A DNA stretch of 64,000 nucleotides. Source: Centropus unirufus. Taxonomy: Eukaryota > Chordata > Aves > Cuculiformes > Centropidae. The DNA is taken from the NCBI GenBank assembly GCA_013397695.1, contig VYZI01000074.1:2156200-2220199 (forward strand), read 5' to 3'. How positions within the stretch are numbered: the stretch's first letter is position 1; every line of letters starts with the position of its first letter. Of this stretch, positions 50,815 to 62,330 are shown piece after piece. Below the pieces are notes generated by a model, which saw nothing but the letters and a program-made list of their open reading frames with translations, did not search any database and was not told where the DNA came from. The translations under genes and the position numbers were made by a program.

Positions 50815-51909
50815 TTAAGTATGATCCCGACACCTGATGAGCTTTCTAAAGGCCAGCTTGAAATCTTCATTAAAGCTAGTGTACAGCAAAGGATTGATAA
50901 GGGAGTTGACATATCCCAGCCAGGTCAAAAAGTCTGCTACTTCTGGAGAGACAGTGCAAACGTGGAGGCCTACAAGCAGCTCCTTGATGAAGAAGGGCAA
51001 CCAGGACAAAATGAAAGCACCTAAAATCAGGCCCAGAATGCGCGCAGCCTTTCGTTCTCGTGTCGTGGAGATCTGCTGCCGGTCGCCAGCCAGGTCTAGG
51101 TCATTCTCAAAAGGAGGGATCCTCACGGATGCATTGATTTTATCAAACTCCGTGGTTGGGTCAGATGTGGAGAAGTCTGAGACACAGAACGTCTGTGTGA
51201 GCCTGCAGCTGGCAAAGGAGTTTTGGCTCTCCGTGCTCCTGTTGCTGAGGTGGCGGCTCGAGCCTCGCTTTTGGTAAAGGCTCTTTGCAGCATGGTAAAT
51301 TCTGTAGTATAGGATCAGGATCAAAGTCAAGGGGATGTAAAATGCTCCAAATGTTGAATAAATAGTGTAGATGACATGATCATGCTGAATGCGACACTCG
51401 CTGGGGATACTGACGCTGTGGTGATTTCTCCAAAACAAAGGGGGCATTGATATGAAAATGGAGATAGTCCACACTGTGACTATCATCAGCCCAGCCCTTT
51501 TTGCCGTTCTTTTCCTGGCATATTCAACAGCATCCGTGATTGCCCAGTACCTGTCCAGAGCAATGACACACAGATGAAGGATTGAACACGTGCAACAGGT
51601 CATGTCGACACTAAGCCAGATCTCACAGATGAAGTATCCCAAAGTCCATTTATCTATCATTATGTAAGTGATGCTCAAGGGCATGACGAGAACAGCAACA
51701 AGGAGATCTGTCACAGCTAGTGAACATATTAAATAATTTGCCGGCTGGTGGAGCTTCTTGGTTGTGGAAATTGCTGCAATTACAGCAGAATTCAGCAGCA
51801 TAGTCAAGGTTGTGATTGTGGCCAAGGTCAGGGTAACAAGCATTTTTTCAGTTACTGTTTTTGGTTTCACAGCCACACTGGCTTCAGTGGTGCAATTTGT
51901 GAAATTCAT
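50815..51909 (-). CDS. HTR1E: 5-hydroxytryptamine receptor 1E
   Basis: Single-exon coding sequence of 364 residues, close to the 365 I recall for human 5-HT1E and alike along its whole length. It is a rhodopsin-type Gi-coupled serotonin receptor of the plasma membrane. Visible marks are N-glycosylation sites at N2 and N5, seven hydrophobic segments, the amine-binding Asp102 (SVDMTCC), a C95-C172 loop disulfide pair, D119-R120-Y121, a long third loop (about 205-285), W303-L-P305, N339-PLLY, and a C-terminal LIRCRDHT with Cys360 as a possible palmitoylation site. The ATG at 51909 is chosen because it has A at -3 (ggggaaaATGA) and matches the family's start. The open frame runs 34 codons further upstream but without an ATG. 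The second extracellular loop is one residue shorter than human by my alignment from memory. Confidence 0.97.
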   Translation of the reverse strand: MNFTNCTTEASVAVKPKTVTEKMLVTLTLATITTLTMLLNSAVIAAISTTKKLHQPANYLICSLAVTDLLVAVLVMPLSITYIMIDKWTLGYFICEIWLSVDMTCCTCSILHLCVIALDRYWAITDAVEYARKRTAKRAGLMIVTVWTISIFISMPPLFWRNHHSVSIPSECRIQHDHVIYTIYSTFGAFYIPLTLILILYYRIYHAAKSLYQKRGSSRHLSNRSTESQNSFASCRLTQTFCVSDFSTSDPTTEFDKINASVRIPPFENDLDLAGDRQQISTTRERKAARILGLILGAFILSWLPFFIKELLVGLHVCTVSPEVADFLTWLGYVNSLINPLLYTSFNEDFKLAFRKLIRCRDHT

Positions 51910-51964
51910 TTTCCCCTCTAGAATGCACAGAAGTCGATACTTAAGGTAATGAATAGTTCCAGGT

Positions 51965-51979
51965 TCAGAAGTCACCCAT
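51965..51979 (-). promoter_or_regulatory. Upstream open reading frame 2 of HTR1E (4 codons)
   Basis: ATG GGT GAC TTC TGA, 55 bases before the receptor ATG. It is a minimal upstream frame with G at +4. Confidence 0.4.
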
Positions 51980-52019
51980 TTTGACAAAGGACAGAGATGC
52001 TCCAGGTGCAATATTTTTT

Positions 52020-52073
52020 TTATAATCCCATATTCAACAGAGCAGCGAAGTTTTCAGGTTTCCTCCTGTTCAT
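52020..52073 (-). promoter_or_regulatory. Upstream open reading frame 1 of HTR1E
   Basis: ATG with A at -3 (acaaaaATGA) followed by 17 codons and TAA, ending about 110 bases before the receptor start. If the acceptor at 52081 is used, this frame is in the mRNA and could reduce translation of the receptor. Confidence 0.4.
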
Positions 52074-52082
52074 TTTTGTCCT

Positions 52083-52302
52083 AGAAGATAAAATTACATG
52101 TTAGTGAACCTAGAAATAGTCCACCTGTTGGCAAAAAGTCCCGAGCTTCTAATATTACAACCTCAAATAAAAATTTGTCTGTTTTTCCCTCTCTTTCCTG
52201 CTTTTTATCCTCCTTTTACTCTGCATTCATAGTGCATTTCTTTTTTATTTTTGAAAGGACACTTTGGGTCTGATTTCCTGCTGATGTGAACTTGTTATTT
52301 CC
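52083..52302 (-). other. Sequence upstream of the HTR1E coding exon (probable intron end)
   Basis: Contains the pyrimidine tract and acceptor on the minus strand. Nothing else recognised. Confidence 0.4.
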
Positions 52303-52368
52303 CGTAACGTGGGAGGTTGGACTAAGGGACCTCCAGAGGTCTCTTCCAACAAACATTTCTATGATCTC
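52303..52368 (+). repeat. CR1 tail fragment
   Basis: gtgggaggttggactaaggg, cagaggtctcttccaac and atttctatgatctctgtg: a CR1 3' end on the + strand, antisense to HTR1E. Confidence 0.8.
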
Positions 52369-52670
52369 TGTGAATTATTGATACCGGTAAGTTAGTCCTT
52401 TTCCAGCTTTTTATCAAGGTTCCAGCAGATGAAGAGCTGAGGAAATCTGTCTTTTCATTTTAATGGCTATGTAAGAGGGATCAATTACTTCTATATCATC
52501 CTCAGAAAAAAGAAACAGAACAGCTACCTCAGAAAAGGCATTCTAGCATTTAATATTTTCTACTCTGTTTTTTCTGTCCATGTCTGTATTAATATCTTGG
52601 AAAAAATACTTAAAATTACTCAGGTCACCTTTAACATGCAGCTTTTAAACAGTGTTTAAAGCCTTGCCAT

Positions 52671-53695
52671 AGAATCATAGAATGGTTTGGGTTGGAAGAG
52701 ACCTTAAACATCATCTATTCCTTAACCCCCTGCCATGGGCAGGGACACCTCCCACCAACCCACCTCGAGGCCCCATCCAACCCGGCCTTGAACACCTCCA
52801 GGGTGGGGGCATCCACAGCTTCCCCGGGCAACCAGGGCCAGTGCCTCACCACCCTCAGCATGAAGAATTTCTTCCTGATGTCTAATCTAAATCTTCCCCT
52901 CTCCAGTTTAACGCCATTCCCCCTCAAACTATCACTCCATGCCCTTGTAAGAAGTCCCTCCCCAACTTTCCTGTGTTTCCTTCAGGTACTGGAAGGTGCT
53001 GTAAGGTCTCCCCAGAGTTTTCTCTCCTCCAGGCTGAACAACCCCGACTCTCTCAGCCTGTCCTCATAGCAGAGCTGCTCCAGCCCTCTGACCATCTTTG
53101 TAGCCTCCTCTGGACCCATTCCAACAGTTCCATGGCCTTCTTATGTCAAGGATTCCAAAACTGGACGCAGGACTCCAGGTGGGGTCTCACAAGAGCAGAA
53201 AGGCAGAATCCCCTCCCTCTCCCTGCTGGCCGCGCTGCTTTTGCTGCAGCCCAGGGCCCCGCTGCCCTCTGGGCTGTGAGCACACATCGCTGCCTCATGT
53301 CGAGCTTCTCATCCCTGAGCACCCCAAGCCCTTCTCCCCAGGGCTGCTCTCAATCCCATCATCCCCATCCTGCACTGAAACTGCAGATTGCCCCGACCCA
53401 GCTGCAGGTCTTGGTCTGAGCCTTCTTGAACCTTATGAGGTTCCCACAGCCCCACTTCTCCAGCTTGCCCAGATCCCTCTGGATGACATCCCGTCCTTCT
53501 GACATGACAACTGCACCATTCAGCCTCGGGTCACCTGCAAACTTGCTGTGGATGCCCTCGATCTCACTGTCTGTATCATCAATGAAAATATTGAACAGCA
53601 CCAGTCCCAGTACAGACCCCTAGGAGACACCACTTTCACAGATCTCCATCTGGACATCAAGCCATTAACCACTGCCCTCTGAATGTGACCAAATG
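52671..53695 (-). repeat. CR1 LINE, longest copy in the window (about 1 kb)
   Basis: Begins catagaatcatagaatggtt and continues past the 3' UTR (acacctccagggtgggg, gaagaatttcttcctgatgt) into the end of ORF2: gggatctgggcaagctggag region in reverse at 53461-53480, then atcaatgaaaatattgaaca and taggagacacc near 53590-53630. Reverse-transcriptase remnants are readable in pieces but broken by stops and frame changes. It is in the same orientation as HTR1E, about 600 bp upstream of its coding exon. Confidence 0.95.
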
Positions 53696-56600
53696 CTTAG
53701 TTTTACACAGAACATTAGTGTTGCTAAGAGCTTGCACAGTTTTGTCTAATTTTTCCTGACATTTTACATATCCCACTGTGTGTGTCTTTTAGAGATGGAC
53801 AAAAAGCTTTTGCCTTTGTGATTTCTATCAAATTGTGCTCCTTGTGCCCCTGCAAGGAACAAAAAATATTTTTTCAAAAACGGTTTGCTTTCATTCAGGA
53901 TTTCACATGTTCCTTCCATACATCCTAAATGCTGACTCAAGCCTCATCCGTGGGATGCAACTCGGGATACCCACTGGGGCCTTGCTTACTCATTTGTAAT
54001 TTATCCTGGCTTAAAAGGCTGTAGAAAACCAAAAGCCTGAATTCCTTTCCATTAAAATAAACAGAAAGATTGCTTCCCATGGCTTCACTGACTGAAGAAT
54101 AAGGAGTCCTCAAGGCCAGTTGTACAGGCTCCCATGGCAGGCAGGGGAGTGAGACAGTGGCTGCCAGAAACACACTTGTCCCCTCTCAAGACAAGACTTG
54201 ATGGCAGATGGTGTGAATCACATCCTGGAAATGCTGATCTTTCTCTAATTTGACTACAAGTGGCTTCTCCACAGTTGCATTTAGAATACATGCCTGATTT
54301 TTAGATGGCTAAATTTGAGAGATAAAACCGATTCTCACTAGCACCAGTGGGACTTGGATTAAGCTCTAACAGAGTTTGCACATGCAAGCTAATGAGGAAT
54401 TAAGAATTTGAATGAGGAAGTATGACTTAAAAACCAGTCAGCTGCTTAGCTCCGCGTATGTATGCTCTTATTCAGAAACTGGAGTGCTGTCTTCTAAATG
54501 AGCTGAATGAGGAACAATCAAAAATAGAACCTTCAGAAAAAGAACTGTTCTTTGCAGCCAGGCTCTAGGAAAGCAGATCTGTATCATTGCAGAATGCTGG
54601 TTAGCAAAATGAGAGTTTTAAATTCTACCCAAGAGACAGTAGAAATGCCCCCCAAACTACACTCTGCTCTTCAGAAACTGCTTTAACGTATCACTAGTCT
54701 TGGAGAAAATATCAAGTCTGATTAATAAGAATAGATTGGGCAGGACAGATGGAAATTAATCTATCAGTCTTCAGGTTATTACTGCATTGGACTGATTTGG
54801 TCATTTAGGCCTAAAGTCAAAACTTCAGTTCGAACCTTCGCAAATTGTTCACGGGAGCCTTCTCTGTCAAGCCAGATCTTGCTTTCATTAGTTTCCACCC
54901 TGATTAAGTCTGACGCTTTGACCAGAGGATACAGCAAGGATACTTCTGTGCACTCCTGGAGCATGGACCACAAGCAATTGCAATTCATGCACTCTCCTCA
55001 GCATCATCACTTAGCAAGTGCCCCTGGTTCACAAGCACCCTCAGAGGTACTTGAAGACACCGTGAGATTCACACATCCTCCACAACTGCCAAGTGATGTG
55101 GCTCATGCACTACAGAGTTCCAGCTGCCTCTTTACGTAAGCAGCACTTTTTCCAGCTCATCCTTCACTTTTCTAGGAGCCCTGAAGTTTCACGACCCTGG
55201 CGTTTCTCCCTTTCTGGGTGATCCCCACTGTATTCTCTGCTCAGCACTGCCTATAAGCATCATTATTCCAGTAGGAACTGAATTGCCATTGTTCTCTCGC
55301 CAAATGGCCTTTCATACTGACATAGTCCCAAGGAAATACTTTATGAGTTCTACCCACTCCCTGCACCACAAGGATACCCTGAAAAATAAATTCTTCCTTT
55401 TCTTAATTAACTTGTCTTTAAACAGACCGTACTCCTCTTCATCAGGCTGAAGCACCAGGTTTCCATTAGGACAAGGGATGCTGCTGATCACACAGGGGAG
55501 TCGGGTTGTTTAAGTCTGCTCACTGTTCAGTGGGGCTATTTTTTTTTCATTGTAAAACCATTGTAATAATTGAAGACATGGAAAAATATAAACAAAGCAT
55601 CTTCACTGCAGAACACCAGTCTGAAGGTAACTTAAACCAGACAGGCTCATCACTTCATGTCAAAACCTATGATTGGGAGTTATTCAGTTTGAATTCCCAT
55701 GCTCCTTATAGGAAATGAGTTCTTAGCAATTGAGACAATATAAATACCACATACAGGAACTGTATTAAACCAACATTATTAAGGAAGTTTATTTATATGG
55801 TGAGAAGTCTGGAGATGTCAGGCTGAAGGTTTCCTCCACAGCTTAGGTCTGCACTTCTCATCTCTTACCCACATTATGAGGATACACACTGGCATTACAA
55901 TATTGATAAGACACATTGACTACAGGCATCGTGTTTCCTTTCTCCTGCTGTTTCCCTTGCTCACCCCTTTCCAAGCTGTCCTTGATGCTATATGATTTAA
56001 TCCTGACACCTGTCTTCCAGAGCACACAGTTCCTTAGCCCTTGCTGTTTGTCTTCCATCCCACCTCCTGTGACAGAGCAGCCTGATGCTCTCCTGACCTG
56101 CTGCTGCCACCTCAGCTGCTTCCTCCAGCAGCTTAGCCAGGGCTCATGTCCAGCCTTTAGCAGTGCCTGTGCCCCAGCCTTTCCCTCACTGTCCTTGCTT
56201 GTCCAGCTTTTGTCTCTCTGTTTTGGAATTAGAAGGCACCTGCATGGAATATTTTGTCCTAGAAAAAGATGTTTTAAAACAGGAAGTGATTTCCTAGAAG
56301 ATGTCAATAACTCACCTTGTTTATTAATATAGGGTGGGACTTAAAAGCTACTTATCATTAATAATTAAAAATGCAGGTGGGGTTGTGGTCATATATTCTG
56401 TAGATCTTGTACTTTAATTCTTTGTTTACTCTTTTTCTTTGCTGGTAACTGGAAGCCCATGAGCAGGGTGAGGGACCACCTGGTCCAAAACACACCAAAA
56501 GATCCAAGGCTGTAATTCAGGAAGGAAAAACCTGCTGGGGTAATCCCAGTGTAAGGGTTTTCCCTTACATCCCTTACACATCGCTCAGTTTAGGATTAGC

Positions 56601-58164
56601 TTGAGGAACTATGGGGCTTCATGTTCTTCACACTCATATTCTGGTCTGGCCAGGGCAACTCCATGATTAACTTCTCAACTGAGACTTCATGAAAGGCAGG
56701 GCTGGCGTGACTTGGACAGGTACCAGCCCTGGGGCACTGGGGAAGGGACACAGGGACTCTGAGATTTGGTCTCATAAAAATGCAGTCTTGGAAAATTTAC
56801 GTTGTAATTCAGGTCATTTAGGATAAGTATATTTAGAGAGACTAGATACAAAGGATCTAGTGAAAAAGCCATGTACATCAACAGGAAGAAATTTACTGTC
56901 TAGTCAATAATAGCTGGTTTCTAGTATCTCTGTCGTTTGTGTACTATTGCTATATATAATATTACATTCACTATAGTAATCAGTCATGGTTTTATAAGTG
57001 ACTTCTTGGAAGGGACATTAATGACAGTTTTCTTGTTAAAAGTACTCTCACTAAAAGCGCTGCCATGTTTATGTTTTGCAGCTGTTTCCCTTTAGGCTGT
57101 CAGTCATTTTGCACAGAATGAATTTTACTCGCACAGACTAATTCTGCTGGTTTGGTGGGAGAAACTCATCTGAGTTCTTCCAAATGGGAATCAATCACAT
57201 TTCATATTGGCTGATTATCAGTAATGACACTGAGTGCTGTCTGGGAGAAGGAAAGAGAGGAGAGGATGATTAATTGTTCCTTAAAAGCAAGTGGACAGGT
57301 TTAGGCTGTGAGATGGCAATGTCCATGTCTGCTCATGCTAGAAAATACCTCCACCTTCTAAGCAGAGGACCACTGGGCAGCAGAATAATCTGGATTTCTG
57401 GTGGAGAGTCTGACTCTTTGGCTGCGCTAAACTTTTCACTATTTCATTAAAAAATTGAACAACATCACTTGGAGATAACAAGGGGAACTGGTTTTGCACA
57501 TATGCGCATGTGTGTGTATGTGTAGGAACATGTACATATGTGTGCACAGCAGGTGGTTCTTTTACACCCGTGGTTTTATGTTTCTTTTAAGCAATTACAG
57601 CAATGTGCAAGTGATACATACATCTTTGTGCCCTTGGCAGCAATAAATCAATTTCTCTTTGTTAAACGCTGAATTGGTCTGAGTGCTTTTCACTTTCAGT
57701 ATTTCCATGTTTATAGCTGTGAAGGGCAAGAATCTGCAGCACACTTTCTGAGACAAGTGCTTAGCTTACGAAAAATATGACTTGGCACATTTGTGATAAT
57801 GCTAGTATTTCCAACTATGGAAAGATGCTAAATTTCCAGTACTCTGGTCCAAATTCACAGATAAGTGGGGGGAAGCAATGGAGAGTCTTTGAGAGCATAG
57901 CCTTGCAAGACCTACAACACCTTGATTACCACATCAGTAATTGCTTTTAAGGCCGAGCTTACCTACATAACCATATCAGAGAAACCAGATTTGGGTATGG
58001 ATGTTAAAAAACTGGGACTGATGGGAAGGAACTAATTTGGACTGGGGTGTCTACGGTGCAGGAGACTGGAATGGAGAATGAAAGGGTCAAAGCTGGTGAA
58101 TAGAAGGGAGGAGAAGTGATGGTAAGAATAAAAAGGAGCACGTAATCCTCAACCACCACCAAAA
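53696..58164. other. Probable HTR1E intron or upstream DNA, no gene seen
   Basis: AT-rich, with a TG-rich run at 57500-57545. Open frames such as 55858-56307 (minus) and 55916-56332 (plus) overlap each other and show no domain, so I treat them as chance. Confidence 0.4.
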
Positions 58165-58690
58165 TCATAGAATCATAGAATGGTTTGTGTTGGAAGGGAC
58201 CTTAAACATCATCCAGTTCCAGACCCCCTTGCCTGGGCAGGGACACCTCCCACCAGACCAGGCTGCTCAAGGCCCCATCTACCTTCCAGGGAGGGATCAT
58301 CCACAGCTTCCCTGGGCAACCTGTGCCAGTGCCTCACCACCCACAGTGTAAAGAATTTATTCCTAATGTCTAATCTAAATCTTCCCCTCTCCAATTTGCA
58401 GCCATGTAGGCCGTAACTATCAGTCTATGCCCTTGTAAAAAGTGCCTCCCCAATTTTTCCTGTATTTCCCCTTCAGGAACTGGAAGGTTGCCGTAAAGTC
58501 TCCCCATAGTCTTCTATTCCACAGGCTGAGAGCCCTAACTCTGTCTGTCCTCATAGAGAGGTGCTCCAGTCCTCTGATCATCTTTGTAGCCCTTCTTGGG
58601 ATTCATTCCAACAGTTCATAACTTTCTTATGTTGAGGACTCCAGAACCGGACACAGGACTCCAGGTGGAGCTGGATCTGGTGTTACTCTC
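58165..58690 (-). repeat. CR1 LINE 3' fragment
   Basis: Begins atcatagaatcatagaatgg, then ggttt..gttggaagggacc, cttccctgggcaacctgtgc, aagaatttattcctaatgtc, up to accggacacaggactccagg near 58655. Same subfamily and orientation as 52671-53695, and shorter. Confidence 0.93.
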
Positions 58691-61600
58691 CAGCTCTTTT
58701 GCTGAAGAGCTTAGGACAATGGCCAGCGTAACCATGGAGTCTGTACTTACTCAGCAGTGGGAAGCAGATCTGCCCTCACTTGTCAGTCCAGCTTCACCTC
58801 CCTTCCCAGTAGACACTGTCAACCTGAAGGATTTCTTTCAAGGTAGGACTCCAGGAGAAAATGGATGGGAGAAGGGAGGTGCGGCCTCCCAGAAAGCCAT
58901 GATGCTCTCAGGAGGCCCATCAACACCTTCTCTCCGGAGTGGCAAGAGAAACTCAGGGTGAGGTCAGGACTAAAACTCATCTCCGTCAGCACACCACGGC
59001 TCCCAGACTTTACACCTTCAAAACGGCAGAAATTTGGTCTTGTATCACTGAAATTCCTGGCTGCACTCTTCACTAACCAAAATGATGGTGGTGTGGTTTG
59101 CTCTAGGTATGCAGCTTCCTGCAGACTCTTCCCATTCAGTCCATAAACGCCTCTGTCATTTAAGCAACGCTCAACAAGAAAACCAAACCCAATTATACTC
59201 TAATCGGATATTCCAGTTATAAGAAACTGTACACTGTTAGTTGTACGCTTTAGGGTGGGCTTATTGATTTATGTACACCATTTCTGACTCATTTGAGAAT
59301 CTCCAGGGTGAGTTTTACCATGGTGTAACTAACTCATTTGAAAATGCACTCTTTTGACTAACAGTTGCAAACCTGGACCTGAATCACTCTGATCTGGAGT
59401 CAATGAAAGACCACAACCTGGCAGCTTTGCAAAGCTATTTTAAAAGAAATCCACCAGGATCACACTTCAGAGATAAGCTTTTCTGGTATAGATCTTGGCA
59501 CATGCAGATGAGAAACAATAATTAGTGACGATCTTCAAGCTATGCTTCCTCCCACAAGCAGTGGTATAATTATCATTCACAGATGATTACTCATTTTTAC
59601 CTACTTTCAATAAAAAAAAAAGTAAATCTTAGGCAGCAAAAGCTCAAAAGATGCTGCTGAGCTTCAATCTGATACAAACCAGGACTGAATGTGGATTTTA
59701 TCCTGTCTTTAGTCAGACATAAATAAAATTCCCTGGGACAGCGGAATACCCATAGTTCTTGTAAGTAGCTACAGTACATACCTACTTTAGATGCAATAAT
59801 TTGTAATAATGTTCTAAATGTATTATAATTTGCTTTAAAGAGATGATTAAATTAAAAAATAACTTCAAAACATAACACTTTGGACCCTTACCACTGTATA
59901 TTTTAAAAGACCGTTTTGTCCATACTACACAAAATACCCATGTAAGGTTCAGCTCATTCCTTGTAGTTCACATATTTTCATCTCTTCATGCACCACCTTA
60001 AATCCCGAGATGTTTAACTTATGAACCCTGGAGGCTTTATTTTCCCATACCATGTTGCCAGGACACATAGGTGGCTGGATCTTGCAACCTGCTTTGGGGG
60101 CAGATTTTAGAGTAATCAGTTGTATAGTCCTACACTGTCAAAACACGTAAGCGCTGCCTTTCTCTCTGTGCCTCCTCTTCAGAGATGAGTTATAAAGATA
60201 GAAATCTTCCACTGTAAATCTGTGCACGACAGCGCAGGAGAGAAAAAGATATCCATTTGTTTTGGGACTGTGTTGGTATAAGTGCTGAAATGAGCCAGCT
60301 TGGGTACCAGAAATACCATGCTACATTAGCATGGAGTGCTGAACGGGGTAATTCACCCAGCCAAGAAACAAGAGTAAATTCTTAGCCACGGAGTTTCTGG
60401 TCGCTGCAGCTGGACAGCTTTGCGTGTGAGTGAACCTGATTAATGCTAGCTGGCACGCACTTCCCTGATGCACGGGATAGCTGTGTTAACAGAGCCACGC
60501 AAGCTTGTTTGATTGCCCCAAAGCAGCATTCAGCTCCTCCAGAGCTGTGCTTATCAGATCTCATCTCAAAGAAGGGGCCCTTGATCCCTGGCGATCTCCT
60601 AATTTCGTGTATAGCCAGACCCATGGCACATGAAGCTACACACTTGACCTCTCATCTGGCAAGAGAAATATGGTCTTGCACAGGTTACTGACCCCTGCAA
60701 CCTTCCTGCTTAGCAGTTACTCTCACACACAGAGGTTATTTTCTAATTATTTTTTTTGTCCTTGGAAAACTTATGGTTTATTTCTAAGTGTGTTTCTCCA
60801 CTAAAGAAGGCTGTTTCTCTGCATTTTTTGATTTACTTGTCTTTGTGCATGCATCTTGACAAAACTCTGTGCTACCAACATTCCCTGTTGCATTTTTAAT
60901 TAAATTTTTAAAGCTTTTAATTTTTTTAACCTATATTGTTTCATAAGGTTGACTATAGCACTGATCCCTACTATGGATTTTTAAAGAAGACAAACAAAAA
61001 ACCTACTTTAGGAAAACGTTTAAAGACCTGATGGCAGACCCAAATCTCCGGTTGTGGAACAGGTTGCTGTCCCAAGCAAAGACATTTGCCCCAGATTTTG
61101 GGCTGCTGTAGTACAGACTGCTGTTTTTGGCCTGGCTCTTTTTGCTCTGTCTTTCTCTTTTGTTTCACTGAATGGTTCAGCAAGGTACACACAAAGGCAC
61201 AAAACAAAAAAGCGCAGATGCTGAGTACTGGCGGATCCATGTGGCCCTCCATAATCCTTCCTCCCACTGCTCAAACTTCCATTCAGACTATTTATTCATT
61301 GACTGTATGACTAAGACCTGCAATCAGATAAAATACAGGTGGGAGGACAGCTTGGATAATGAGATACCATATCAGACATTGGCAGCTAAGCTCCGCAATC
61401 ACTCCCTGTAACTCTTAAAGGGGGAAAGGCAACAGAGTGTGCCATTTCCAGCACTTCCAGCCCTGCTTAGAACAATGCTTGGGATTATGCTTGACTGATG
61501 GGTGGCCCAGGGATCATGACGAAGCTGGTTAGTGAGGTTTAACTGTAAAGTGAAGCCCCGCAACGTTTGCTCTCCCAGTGGCATGAATGGTCCTGAGCAG

Positions 61601-62261
61601 GTGAGTCCATCCCCAGTGCAGGGTCTGCCTGCAGCCATTTCACTCGGTCAGCTAGGCAGCAGGTGGGATGTATATCCATCCACAGCAAGTCCCAGCAACA
61701 TTTTCCAAAAGGAAAATTTTAACTGTAGAGGCCATGCTGTCATGGCACCGGAAGACTGGCCCTGAAAATATCCATATTTCTTAGCTGGGAATAGCACAGA
61801 CAACATTCAAGTGTTCAAGAAAAATAGAGAATGACGCAACAAGGTGCTGGAGGACTTGGGAGTAGAGAAGTTTGCTCTATGATATTCTTAAAAAAAATAG
61901 TTTTGCTTTAAAAAATAAGTCCAGGGACAAAATGGTTTCAGTGTCCCTTGGTCACTAAGAGTTCAATCTCTCTAAGTAAGAAATCTTTGTTTCCCCTTTT
62001 GAATGGAAGAACTACCCATAAAACTTCAGGAATGGTAATTTTTAAAGTAATAAGAATTATTTGGAAGGTAAGTATTCTTTGAACTGACATAACACCTTGT
62101 TTGTTTTGCAACCAGACACAAAACCATCTCATTGCGACTGTACTCTCACTGTCCTTTTGGAACAGAATCCACACAGAACTCATAAAATTGTTGCAAATAA
62201 AGACAGTTCCTCTGGAGAAAAATCCTATGTGGGAAAAGGATTTTTAAAAAATCCTTCATTA
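58691..62261. other. Probable HTR1E intron or upstream DNA, no gene seen
   Basis: No exon or repeat I can support. The paired open frames at 60971-61411 on both strands lack domains. Confidence 0.4.
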
Positions 62262-62330
62262 CAAAGAATCACAACACAAGACAGGTTGGAAGGGACCTCG
62301 AAAAGTCATCCAGTCCAATTTTTGATGAGA
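62262..62330 (-). repeat. CR1 tail fragment
   Basis: caaagaatcacaacacaaga, ggttggaagggacctcgaaa, agtcatccagtccaattttt: the reverse complement of a CR1 3' end, about 70 bp. Confidence 0.8.

Larger units (their letters stand above)
51910..52080 (-). other. HTR1E: HTR1E 5' UTR part of the coding exon
   Basis: On the minus strand a splice acceptor ttttatcttctag|gac lies at 52081-52082, so the exon probably starts at 52080 with a 171-base leader. One or more upstream non-coding exons would lie at higher coordinates or outside the window, and I could not find them. The leader carries two upstream open frames, listed separately. Confidence 0.55.

Noticed and set aside
51910..52011. A 34-codon N-terminal extension of HTR1E
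   Set aside because: The frame is open but has no ATG; it begins at TTG. The ATG at 51909 has good context and matches the known protein start.
52715..53601. Several open frames of 70-150 codons on both strands
   Set aside because: They lie inside the CR1 copy at 52671-53695 and reflect its 3' UTR and broken ORF2.
55858..56332. Two long overlapping open frames on opposite strands
   Set aside because: They are shadows of each other, with no domain, signal peptide or family resemblance.
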